The position numbers were made by a program, and so were the translations under genes. Positions 39,390-47,402 of a DNA stretch of 64,000 bases are shown here, one piece after another. Within the stretch, counting starts at the first letter, position 1; every line of letters starts with the position of its first letter. The notes below the pieces were generated by a model. That model searched no databases, was not told the DNA's origin, and saw only the letters and a program-made list of their open reading frames with translations. Source of the stretch: Rhodobacteraceae bacterium HTCC2150 (GTDB lineage: Bacteria; Pseudomonadota; Alphaproteobacteria; Rhodobacterales; Rhodobacteraceae); assembly GCA_000169395.1 (NCBI GenBank), contig AAXZ01000002.1, positions 806,001 to 870,000 on the forward strand, read 5' to 3'.

Positions 39390-40251
39390 AGGTATTATTC
39401 TGGCAGGCGGCTCTGGCACGCGACTTTACCCCATCACTTTGGGGGTCTCAAAGCAACTGATGCCGATCTATGACAAGCCGATGATCTATTATCCGCTCAG
39501 TGTTCTGATGCTGGCGGGCATTCGCGAAATCGCGGTGATTACCACACCCGAGGATCAAGCACAGTTTCAACGCATCTTAGGGGATGGATCGGACTGGGGC
39601 ATCAGCTTGACCTATATTCAACAACCCAAACCTGAGGGGCTGGCGCAAGCCTATACACTGGCCGAAGATTTCCTAGATGGCGCGCCATCGGCCATGGTGT
39701 TGGGCGATAACATCTTCTTTGGGCATGGCTTGCCGGAAATGATGGCCGAGGCGGATAAACAGGAAACCGGCGGTACGGTCTTTGGGTATCACGTGGCGGA
39801 TCCGGAACGTTATGGCGTGGTGGATTTTGACAAAGACGGCGCGGTGCAATCGATCATTGAAAAACCCGAGGTGCCACCTTCAAATTACGCAGTGACAGGT
39901 CTGTACTTTCTAGACAGCACCGCCTCAGCGCGGGCGCATAAGGTAAAACCCAGTGCACGCGGTGAAGTAGAAATCACCAGCCTCTTGGAAACTTACCTAG
40001 AGGATGGCAGCCTAAGCGTAAAACGCATGGGGCGCGGTTATGCTTGGCTGGATACGGGCACTCATTCCAGCCTGCTGGATGCAGGTAACTTTGTGCGCAC
40101 CATGGAAATGCGCCAAGGCATGTTAATCGGCAGCCCTGACGAGGTGGCATATCAATCCGGTTGGATTACAGATGCTGAATTGCTCGTGCGCGCGAATATG
40201 TTTGGTAAAAACAAATATGGGGCGGCCTTAAAGGCACTGGTGCGAGATTAA
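39376..40251 (+). CDS. rfbA: Glucose-1-phosphate thymidylyltransferase
   Basis: 291 aa RmlA: GIILAGGSGTRLYPIT, SKQLMPIYDKPMIYYPLS, LGDNIFFGHG and AWLDTGTHSSLL. First committed step of dTDP-L-rhamnose synthesis and last gene of the manC-rfbC-rfbB-sulfotransferase-rfbD-rfbA run. Confidence 0.97.
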   Translation: MTKRKGIILAGGSGTRLYPITLGVSKQLMPIYDKPMIYYPLSVLMLAGIREIAVITTPEDQAQFQRILGDGSDWGISLTYIQQPKPEGLAQAYTLAEDFLDGAPSAMVLGDNIFFGHGLPEMMAEADKQETGGTVFGYHVADPERYGVVDFDKDGAVQSIIEKPEVPPSNYAVTGLYFLDSTASARAHKVKPSARGEVEITSLLETYLEDGSLSVKRMGRGYAWLDTGTHSSLLDAGNFVRTMEMRQGMLIGSPDEVAYQSGWITDAELLVRANMFGKNKYGAALKALVRD

Positions 40252-40257
40252 ATTTCT

Positions 40258-40347
40258 TGCCTCCGGCGGGGATATTTAACCCCAGAAGAACCCATTAGGT
40301 ATCTCTTATTTCGTTTCTTTTGGTCACAAATATCCCCGCCGGAGGCA
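40258..40347. repeat. 20-bp perfect inverted repeat, probable bidirectional terminator
   Basis: TGCCTCCGGCGGGGATATTT at 40258-40277 and its exact reverse complement at 40328-40347, 50 bases between. It lies between the 3' ends of rfbA and the convergent permease fragment. The CCTCCGGCGGGGATATTT core is, as far as I recall, a common 3'-end element in Rhodobacterales genomes. Confidence 0.8.
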
Positions 40348-40367
40348 TAATTCTTTTGGTGGCCGTT

Positions 40368-40868
40368 TTAGCGGTTCAGAATGTCTTTGTGATATTTTTT
40401 CAGCATAATAAGCCCCAAAACGGTCAATGCAGCCGAGAGACCAAACACATAGGCAGGGCTAATGTAGGTCGGATTGTAATAGGGGTAAAAAGCAGATCGC
40501 ATCTGACCGGTAATATGCGCCACCGGATTATACCACAAATATGAGGCATAGGGTTCAGGAACAGACTCAAACAAAAACAAAATACAGGAGAGTAAGAACA
40601 TCGGTCGATTGGTGATTGCCCAGACGCGGCTCCAGACCTGATATCTTGTAGTTAGGTAACAATTCACAACACCGATTCCGAAAGCCAAGGCACCAGCCAT
40701 GGCAAAGGCCAGAGATATTTTGCCAAAGTCCAAACTGGTTCGTGTCTCATAAATCACCAAAATGATGCTGATCAGTACATAAAACACCATCACTTGTGTC
40801 GAAAAATTCAACGCAAACCGAGCCAGTAAAGCATCCATAAAGGTGACACGTGGATAGGCCAAAAGCAT
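40368..40868 (-). pseudogene. 5'-truncated capsule/O-antigen ABC exporter permease (KpsM/Wzm-like)
   Basis: 166 codons matching the C-terminal two thirds of ABC-2 polysaccharide export permeases: MLLAYPRVTFMDALLAR, then TNRPMFLLSCILFLFESVP and WYNPVAHITGQMRSAFYP near the end, with four hydrophobic segments. Family members are about 260 residues; here an in-frame TGA stands 12 bases before the first ATG and no N-terminal part or ATP-binding partner is nearby. It is almost certainly non-functional. Confidence 0.8.
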
Positions 40869-41031
40869 TTTTGAAAATCAAGCCAACAACTATATGCTCG
40901 AGGCTGGACCAATATAGGGATTAAATATTGGGCCTGCGAACGGCGGCTTGGAGCCCTTAGCGGTTGTCATGATTGACAATCCCTTCCGAATTACCAAAGA
41001 AAGCCGAATAAGTTTTAACAGGGCCGGAATT

Positions 41032-41397
41032 ATGTCGCTGACACTGCAAGCTATAAAATACATGATGTGGCTTCAGCTTCTGGTGATCGGACTAGGAATT
41101 TTCCTATATTTTGTCGCACGAAAGTCAGAGGGTCTCTACTCAACTGCTTCGGCATTGTTGTATCTAGCAGTATTATACCTATTTCTCAGGGGCTTGCGTC
41201 AAGGATATGTTTGGGTAGCTATCCTGTTCGCCATTCTGTGCGTCTTCAATATCAAGCTCAGCGTAACGGGCGGGCTGAGCATTACGGGTATTCTAGGCTT
41301 CATTGATGCAGTGCTTTCATTCGTTGCAATATGCGAGATCGTGATCTGGTTTCGAGAACGACGAGAACTAGCAAAAAGCGGCGAAGGTGTGGAATAG
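41032..41397 (+). CDS. Hypothetical four-helix membrane protein
   Basis: 121 aa with four hydrophobic segments (roughly residues 10-30, 38-55, 60-78 and 80-103) and a charged C-terminus (RERRELAKSGEGVE). No recognised family. The first ATG at 41032 is used; the frame is open back to a TTG at 40948. It stands alone beside the permease fragment, and could itself be a fragment. Confidence 0.5.
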   Translation: MSLTLQAIKYMMWLQLLVIGLGIFLYFVARKSEGLYSTASALLYLAVLYLFLRGLRQGYVWVAILFAILCVFNIKLSVTGGLSITGILGFIDAVLSFVAICEIVIWFRERRELAKSGEGVE

Positions 41398-41509
41398 CTT
41401 CCTAAACGAAAATGTAGGTTTGTCCGCATAGCAAACCTTAGATGTCGCAGCAAATTTTCCGTGTACTAGGGTTTAGCACGATCCCCACCTCACCATCGAT
41501 GGGATAACT

Positions 41510-41785
41510 TCAGTCGTTGATATCGTGGGTGACGCGGCGCGCGCCTGAGCTTTGGCTTTTAAAGGCCACCTTAAGTACGATCCATGACACCAGTGACAGT
41601 CCGGCAAAGATCGCCAGTGCCACGGGTACGGCGACCGCGCTGGGTAAAATGGCGATCAGTACTGTCATGACCAACGCCCCGATGGCAAAGCCAAGGAAGA
41701 TAAAGCCCGGCGCGAGAACCTCAAGGATGCCAAAGGCGATTGCGGCGGCAAGCCATGCCCACCACAGATTTACAGCCGTATCCAT
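41510..41785 (-). CDS. NfeD-family short membrane protein
   Basis: 91 aa with two to three membrane segments beginning WWAWLAAAIAFGILEVLAPGF, the short NfeD form lacking the protease domain. Its start overlaps the SPFH gene stop by one base (TAATG); NfeD and stomatin-like proteins are a well known functional pair in membrane quality control. Confidence 0.85.
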   Translation of the reverse strand: MDTAVNLWWAWLAAAIAFGILEVLAPGFIFLGFAIGALVMTVLIAILPSAVAVPVALAIFAGLSLVSWIVLKVAFKSQSSGARRVTHDIND

Positions 41786-42678
41786 TAGCTGCGTCCTTTC
41801 AATAATTTGAAGGCATCGCCAAAGGCGTCCATGGCCGATGCGGGGACAACGATGGTTTGGGAACCGTCACTGGTGCCAAGGGCGGTTAGGGCCTCGACCT
41901 GTTTCAAGGCCACCTGATATTGGGCCGATTCAATGCCGTGTTCCTTGATGGCCATGGCCACCGCAGATGTTGCATAGGCTTCGGCGTCGGCCAAAACGCG
42001 GCGGGCTTTGGCGGATTGTTCGGATGCATAAAGTTCGGCATCAGCCCCCAGTTCCACAGCGCGTTTGGCGCCCTCGGCCTCGGTTACTTGTGCGCGACGG
42101 GCGCGTTCGGCGTTTAGTTGCTGCATCATGGCCGCGCGGGTGGCCTCATCTAGGTTCACGTCCAAAATTTCGGCGCGGGTCACTTCGATCCCCCAATCAT
42201 CCACCGCACTCTCGACGGAATTCTTAATGGTGTCGATCACGGATGAGCGGTTGGCCTGAACTTCGTCCAAATCCATTTTGCCGATTTCAGCACGCACAAT
42301 ACCAGCCACAGTGGTTGAAATCGCCCCGTCCACATCGCGGATACGATACACGGTTTTTTCGGGCTGAATGATGCGATAAAACACCGAGGTTTCGACCTGC
42401 ACCAACACGTTGTCCCGCGTAATCGCGTCTTGCGATGCGGTGGGCAGTTGGCGTTCAAGGATAGAGATTTTATGCGCGACACGATCCAAGAAAGGCACGA
42501 TCAGATTGATCCCAGGCCCAAGCACTGAATGCAAACGACCAAAGCGTTCAATCACGTGTTGTTCGGATTGTGAAACAATGCGCACAGCCTTGAGGATGAG
42601 CGTGAGAAATAAGAATGCCAGCAGGATATAGACGATATTTCCGTTTAAGAGATCAAGTAGAATGTCTTCGATGGGCAT
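41785..42678 (-). CDS. SPFH/Band 7 domain protein (stomatin/QmcA-like)
   Basis: 297 aa: one N-terminal membrane anchor (IVYILLAFLFLTLILKAV), then the SPFH domain with SEQHVIERFGR, GPGINLIVPFLDRV, TRDNVLVQVETSVFYRI, and a coiled coil rich in Ala/Glu (about residues 190-255). The start is ATG 42678 with AGGAA upstream; the 26 codons before it are not family-like. It is paired with NfeD downstream. Confidence 0.9.
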   Translation of the reverse strand: MPIEDILLDLLNGNIVYILLAFLFLTLILKAVRIVSQSEQHVIERFGRLHSVLGPGINLIVPFLDRVAHKISILERQLPTASQDAITRDNVLVQVETSVFYRIIQPEKTVYRIRDVDGAISTTVAGIVRAEIGKMDLDEVQANRSSVIDTIKNSVESAVDDWGIEVTRAEILDVNLDEATRAAMMQQLNAERARRAQVTEAEGAKRAVELGADAELYASEQSAKARRVLADAEAYATSAVAMAIKEHGIESAQYQVALKQVEALTALGTSDGSQTIVVPASAMDAFGDAFKLLKGRS

Positions 42679-42856
42679 TTGGCAAATTCCTTTGTTATTA
42701 TTGATGTTTATATGGGTGTTTTGGGCGAAATTACAAGGTGGCGTGACCCAATACATTACCTATTTCGGTGCAAAAAACGCCCATTTTGGCTGTGATGGGC
42801 AGGGATAAAGCAAGATATTATTTTGCCCAGACGTATAACACCTTCATTGGATGCCG

Positions 42857-43579
42857 CTATCGCCCTAATACGCGCAAACGACCCACTTCTTGAAAGCCCG
42901 AAGCGCGCGCTGCGACAAGGTCTTGACCACTTTCATAGCCAACAACGGGACGCGGGCCGCCCATGGCGGATACGGCCGCTAGGGCCTCTTGGTAAAGGTG
43001 CGTATCGTTGGGGTGTTGTGAAAAAACATTCGACAGGCCAATGGCATCTTTTGATAAATTCGCAATACAGCCCGCGTGGATTTCCGTGCCGGATAAACGG
43101 GCCAGAAACGTCAGATTGGCATCGTTCAAACAAGCGGGCGGAAAGATCACCCGCTCAGTTGGGTTGTCGCCGCCCCATGCCTGATGCCAGTTGGCAAGCT
43201 GTTTTGCCGTTTGGATCTGTATCCAATTCGGGGGCAGGTAATTCGGGGGCAAGTCTTGTGCGATCGCGTCATGCCAAATCCACGAAGCCTCAAACAAGGT
43301 TTTCATGCCAAGGATCTTTGCATCTAAGCATGAAAAGCTGTCTTTGATGGTGCGTATGTCTTGAGCATCTGAATGCTGAAGACGCGACATCACCTCGGCG
43401 CTGGCCTGTTCATCCAGTGTCACCATCTTAGGGTAATAGGGTAAAGGATCATCGATACACAGATATTCAGCCGTGGTGCGCAGATCATGCGCGGCCATTA
43501 TGGCCGCGCAAAGATCGGCATTGTTACTGGCGGCAATCTTGGCCTTGGTTCGAAGGGTACTCATCGTCCCTGATACCAT
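42857..43579 (-). CDS. GNAT-like acetyltransferase domain protein
   Basis: 240 aa. The C-terminal third (TEIHAGCIANLSKDAIGLSN and then VVGYESGQDLVAARASGFQEVGRLRV, given in two parts) has the strand-loop-helix look of GNAT acetyltransferases; the N-terminal part is unassigned. No clear Q/RxxGxG/A motif is seen, so enzyme activity is uncertain. ATG 43579 has GAGG at a fair distance; ATG 43564 and TTG 43603 are alternatives. It lies 61 bases downstream of the PhyH gene, probably in one operon. Confidence 0.55.
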   Translation of the reverse strand: MVSGTMSTLRTKAKIAASNNADLCAAIMAAHDLRTTAEYLCIDDPLPYYPKMVTLDEQASAEVMSRLQHSDAQDIRTIKDSFSCLDAKILGMKTLFEASWIWHDAIAQDLPPNYLPPNWIQIQTAKQLANWHQAWGGDNPTERVIFPPACLNDANLTFLARLSGTEIHAGCIANLSKDAIGLSNVFSQHPNDTHLYQEALAAVSAMGGPRPVVGYESGQDLVAARASGFQEVGRLRVLGR

Positions 43580-43640
43580 GCTCGCCTCAACCAAACCAGC
43601 CAACGAGTGCGCGTTTGGTTGAGGCAGGCACGGGGAGACT

Positions 43641-44822
43641 TTAGGCCCTTTTGACAGCGCTCATCTTGTCCAGTTGTTTGCCAAATGCCTCGGGGCTTGT
43701 TTCGGCCTGAAGGGCGGCATGAAAACAGGCGGCTTGTGTTTGCGGGGCCAGCCCGTTTGTGGGCGGGTCAAGATCAAGGTTGGTGGGGAAAGAATACCCT
43801 TCGGCGGTGGCGGCAATGGCTGCGGCCAGCTCGGCCTCACTTAGGGTATTGCTGGCCTTGGCACGCTGCGCGCTTGGGAAGGTCAGCTTGCACATCTTGT
43901 CGCGATTGATGGCCTCTAAGGCGCGCCCAAATGCAGAAGACACCTGCAACAGATTAACAAAGCGATGAATACCCTCGCTCGTGTTGGCGCCAGCCGCGTG
44001 AAATATCGCGGGGTTGAAAAAGATGGTGTCGCCTTTGTTTAGCGCCAGTTGCACATAGCGTTCTTCAAAAAGGGCGCGAAATTCATCCCGACGCCATGCG
44101 GTATATCCCGGCCCATATGATTGCGAAAACGGCAACAGTTTTGTCGGCCCGCTTTCAAGCGGCATGTCGCAATGGGCAATGCCCCCTTGCAAGGTTAAAA
44201 CTGGTGACAGATCATGCACATGGGCTGGATAAGACATGCTGATATCGGCAGACTGAAACCCCAGATGGTAATCGCGATGCGCCTGTTGTGCCGCACCGCC
44301 TGGATGCACAAGGTTCACCTGCGCCGTCATCTGATAGTTTGGTCCAAGCCATGCCTCACTGGCCGCCGCAATAGCCGTATTGGCGAAATATTTCAAAAAG
44401 ACATCAGGGGAGGCTTCGCATAGTTTTTGCAAAGAATTCCAAACACGATCATTGGCACCTGCTGCTGCAAAGTGATCCGCCGCGCCGCCAAGGCGCTGTT
44501 TTTCGTCTTCAATGATTTTCATATAAAGATCGGTTGCCTGATCCAGCACCGTTGTGTCGGTGTATGAATTTTTAAGAACCATAACACCCGCCCCGGTGCG
44601 CAAAACCTGCGCCCATTCCGCCATCAGTGCCTTGCGTGGTTGATCCTGTAGCAAAGCCGCGCGCAGATCATTCATCTCATAGATCGGGACGTTCTTTTGG
44701 ATCGTGCTGGCATGGGGCACGTCCTTGGCCGATGTCGTTTGATCGATAAGGGCTGTGAAATCTTGCAGATCACAGCTGTCAGGATCGTAATAACCAGGTG
44801 TTGTTTTGGGTGAATAAGTCAT
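43641..44822 (-). CDS. Phytanoyl-CoA dioxygenase (PhyH) family protein
   Basis: 393 aa Fe(II)/2-oxoglutarate-dependent oxygenase. The HxD facial-triad pair is in QQAHRDYHLGF, the distal His in IFHAAGANTSEGIHRFVNL, with the Arg expected to bind 2-oxoglutarate shortly after. The substrate is unknown; at nearly 400 residues it is longer than the typical ~290-aa PhyH. Divergent from a LacI-type regulator and followed by the GNAT-like gene. Confidence 0.8.
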   Translation of the reverse strand: MTYSPKTTPGYYDPDSCDLQDFTALIDQTTSAKDVPHASTIQKNVPIYEMNDLRAALLQDQPRKALMAEWAQVLRTGAGVMVLKNSYTDTTVLDQATDLYMKIIEDEKQRLGGAADHFAAAGANDRVWNSLQKLCEASPDVFLKYFANTAIAAASEAWLGPNYQMTAQVNLVHPGGAAQQAHRDYHLGFQSADISMSYPAHVHDLSPVLTLQGGIAHCDMPLESGPTKLLPFSQSYGPGYTAWRRDEFRALFEERYVQLALNKGDTIFFNPAIFHAAGANTSEGIHRFVNLLQVSSAFGRALEAINRDKMCKLTFPSAQRAKASNTLSEAELAAAIAATAEGYSFPTNLDLDPPTNGLAPQTQAACFHAALQAETSPEAFGKQLDKMSAVKRA

Positions 44823-44873
44823 GGCAATATCTCCGCTTGTGCCTTGTCAGGCTAGCGCATTTGGGATTGTGTT

Positions 44874-45920
44874 GTGGATAAAAACACATCAAAAACACAT
44901 CAAATGACCCATCGCTTTCCCATAAAAGAAATTGCCCTTCAGGCCGGACTGGGCGCAGCAACAGTGGATCGCGCCTTAAATGATCGCGCTCACGTCAGTG
45001 CGCAAACGCGGCTGCGCGTGCAGGCGGCAATCGAAGAATTGGCCAGCCAAGAGGCACAGCTTGCAGCGCGTGGCCGACGCCTGTTTTTTGATTTTGTCAT
45101 CGAGGCCCCCAGCCGTTTCAGCCGCGAAGTCAAAGCCGCCGCCGAGGCCGCGTTGCCCCATGTCGGGGCGGCGGTGTGTCGGTCGCGGTTTATGCAGCAA
45201 GACATAATGGAAGAACACGAAGTCGTTGCCGCACTTATGCGTATTTTGAAACGTGGCAGTCATGGCGTTTGCCTAAAGGCGCGCAACACGCCCAAAATCA
45301 GGGCGGCAGTAAACAGGCTGGGGGCAGCGAAAATCCCCGTGGTGACACTGGTGACTGACATCACAGATACCACGCGTCTGGCTTATGCGGGGCTGGATAA
45401 TGCAGGGGCTGGGCGCACGGCGGCCTATCTGATCGCGAAAGCAATCGGGGATGTTCAAGGGCGTGTTTTGGCCATGCGCAGTCATGAACGATTTCTGGGG
45501 GAACAAGCGCGCGATACGGCATTCACCGAAGCCTTGGCACAAGCCTGTCCAAAATTGCGGATCATCAAAGTTCAGGGCGGCAGTGGCACGAATTTTGATA
45601 CGGCCAAGGTTTTGTCTGACGTTATTGGTGACATGACAGATCTTTGCGCGGTTTATTCTATGGGGGGTGGCAACGCCTCAATCTTGGCCACGCTTGCGCA
45701 TCATGGCCTAAAACCTGATGTCTTTGTGGCGCATGATCTGGACCAAGAAAACCGCAATTTGATCATGGATAGAAAGCTGGACTTTATCCTTTATCACGAC
45801 TTGCAAACGGACATCAAAAACGCCTTCAACGCCTTTCTTGTTTACCATCGATTGTTGGCAGGCCCACCGCATTTGCCAATTTCAACCATCCAAGTGCTGA
45901 CGCCAGAAAACATTCCCTAA
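44874..45920 (+). CDS. LacI-family transcriptional regulator
   Basis: 348 aa: N-terminal helix-turn-helix IKEIALQAGLGAATVDRALND and a periplasmic-binding-protein-like ligand domain with VAALMRILKRGSHGVCLKARN and NAGAGRTAAYLIAKA. GTG 44874 has GGGA seven bases upstream; ATG 44904 is an alternative start 10 codons later. Between them is a tandem 11-bp repeat. It very likely controls the divergent PhyH/GNAT pair; ligand unknown, probably a sugar-like compound. Confidence 0.88.
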   Translation: MDKNTSKTHQMTHRFPIKEIALQAGLGAATVDRALNDRAHVSAQTRLRVQAAIEELASQEAQLAARGRRLFFDFVIEAPSRFSREVKAAAEAALPHVGAAVCRSRFMQQDIMEEHEVVAALMRILKRGSHGVCLKARNTPKIRAAVNRLGAAKIPVVTLVTDITDTTRLAYAGLDNAGAGRTAAYLIAKAIGDVQGRVLAMRSHERFLGEQARDTAFTEALAQACPKLRIIKVQGGSGTNFDTAKVLSDVIGDMTDLCAVYSMGGGNASILATLAHHGLKPDVFVAHDLDQENRNLIMDRKLDFILYHDLQTDIKNAFNAFLVYHRLLAGPPHLPISTIQVLTPENIP

Positions 45921-46084
45921 CACAGGGTATTTCATCAAAATGAGTGGGCCACTGAGGGGTATTACATTGCCCAAATAATACCGAATAGGGCGCGGGGTAT
46001 CACGGCGCGCATCTGCTTGCACAGGCTTAAGTAAATCGCATAGTAAGCACGTGAAAAACCTTATTGTATCTGGATGTGTTTCCC

Positions 46085-46885
46085 ATGTTGCGCCAACGTC
46101 TTGCCCATTTTATTGCCCATCCATATTTCGAGAAGGGCATCATTGCATTGATTGTGGTGAATGCCATCGTGTTGGCCATGGAAACCTCGCCTGTGGCAAT
46201 GGCCGCCGCTGGCCCCCTTCTTCAATCCATCGACACCGTTATTCTGTCGATTTTTGTGATTGAAATCCTCCTGCGCTTGATCGTTGATTTTCGCGGCTTT
46301 TGGCGCGACCCATGGCGGCTGTTTGATTTTGCGGTGGTGGCCGTGGCCTTGGTGCCTGCAACCGGTGCTTTGTCGGTTTTGCGCGCCTTCCGTATCCTGC
46401 GCATCTTGCGGCTGATTTCCACCGTGCCTTCAATGCGCCGTGTGGTAAACGGCCTGCTTGAGGCCCTGCCTGGCATGGGGGCGATTGTCTTGTTGTTGGG
46501 GCTGATCTTCTTTGTGTTCTCGGTCATTTCAACCAAGCTTTTCGCTGCCAGTTTTCCAGAATGGTTCGGCACCTTGGGCAACTCGTCCTATACGTTGTTT
46601 CAGATCATGACATTGGAAAGCTGGTCCATGGGCATCGTGCGCCCTGTGATGGCGGCCTATCCATGGTCATGGGCGTTGTTTGTGCCCTTTATCATCGTCA
46701 CAGCCTTTGCGGTTTTGAACCTGTTCATTGGTGTGATTGTGGATGCCATGCAATCCCAACAAAGTGCCGAGGCCCACGATGAGCGCGAGGCCATGGCGGT
46801 GGAAACCTCCAGCATCCTACAAGAAGTCCGCGCCCTAAGGGTCGAGGTCGCCGCGCTTAGGGCAGAGCAGTCAAAAGACAGCTAG
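46085..46885 (+). CDS. Bacterial voltage-gated sodium channel (BacNav) family ion transporter
   Basis: 266 aa six-helix channel. S4 has arginines every third residue (LRAFRILRILRLIST), the pore holds the selectivity filter TLESWSM (residues 176-182) as in NavAb/NavMs, and the C-terminus ends in a coiled coil (SSILQEVRALRVEVAALRAEQ, about 240-262) typical of the tetramerisation bundle. ATG 46085 is chosen; the frame is open to a TTG at 46064. Confidence 0.93.
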   Translation: MLRQRLAHFIAHPYFEKGIIALIVVNAIVLAMETSPVAMAAAGPLLQSIDTVILSIFVIEILLRLIVDFRGFWRDPWRLFDFAVVAVALVPATGALSVLRAFRILRILRLISTVPSMRRVVNGLLEALPGMGAIVLLLGLIFFVFSVISTKLFAASFPEWFGTLGNSSYTLFQIMTLESWSMGIVRPVMAAYPWSWALFVPFIIVTAFAVLNLFIGVIVDAMQSQQSAEAHDEREAMAVETSSILQEVRALRVEVAALRAEQSKDS

Positions 46886-46995
46886 GTCTGGTATGCGGAC
46901 ACAGTGGGCTTTCGCTGCGGTTGCGCCAATGGCGGCTTCTTGAATTGGAACAGACCGAACGCGACAAGGACATCCGGCTCCGAATTCTTCATCTC

Positions 46996-47163
46996 CTAGC
47001 GCCGATGTATGTCACGCCAATTTCTGTCTTCGACCCGCTCGTTCTCGCGGTTTGCCCTGTTCACTAAATCTAGATCCGTCGCTTCCATTCCTAACGGAGG
47101 ATTTTTAGGGTCATACGTCGAGGGGCGAAACAAAGCTGTCAATTTTTGGAAGAATTCAAACAT
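46996..47163 (-). CDS. Small hypothetical protein, 55 aa
   Basis: Read by eye: ATG at 47163, AAGGAG (plus-strand 47172-47177) eight bases upstream, stop at 46996. The product begins MFEFFQKLTALFRPSTYD and ends in a very charged tail ERVEDRNWRDIHRR. No family is recognised. The good ribosome site and the codon pattern favour a real small gene in a region otherwise without one, but it may be a decayed fragment. Confidence 0.4.
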   Translation of the reverse strand: MFEFFQKLTALFRPSTYDPKNPPLGMEATDLDLVNRANRENERVEDRNWRDIHRR

Positions 47164-47402
47164 CAATTAGACTCCTTTGTTGTCATCACAGCGCGCCGTT
47201 GCTCGACGCGTTCATGCGACGGAAGCGCTCTTTCAACATAGATGGGACGCGAAGGTACGACAAGGGATGAGCTTAAAGCATCCGCAAATCTGGACCGGTA
47301 GATGTTTGAGCACGCCGTCCGAGCGGTTTTACTGCAGAGCGGACATTTAAAGCGGATGCAGCATTCGGAACTCTGGGCTCCAAGCAGGCATTCACCCTAA
47401 AG
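47164..47402. other. Non-coding stretch between the small gene and the WbpM-like pseudogene
   Basis: No convincing gene. It contains an inverted GCATCCGC (47278-47285) / GCGGATGC (47352-47359) pair. With 46886-46995 this makes over 500 bases between the sodium channel and the pseudogene that hold only the 55-aa frame; it looks like decayed island DNA. Confidence 0.4.

Noticed and set aside
44881-44902. Tandem repeat as the start of a CRISPR or minisatellite array
   Set aside because: Only two units of 11 bases.
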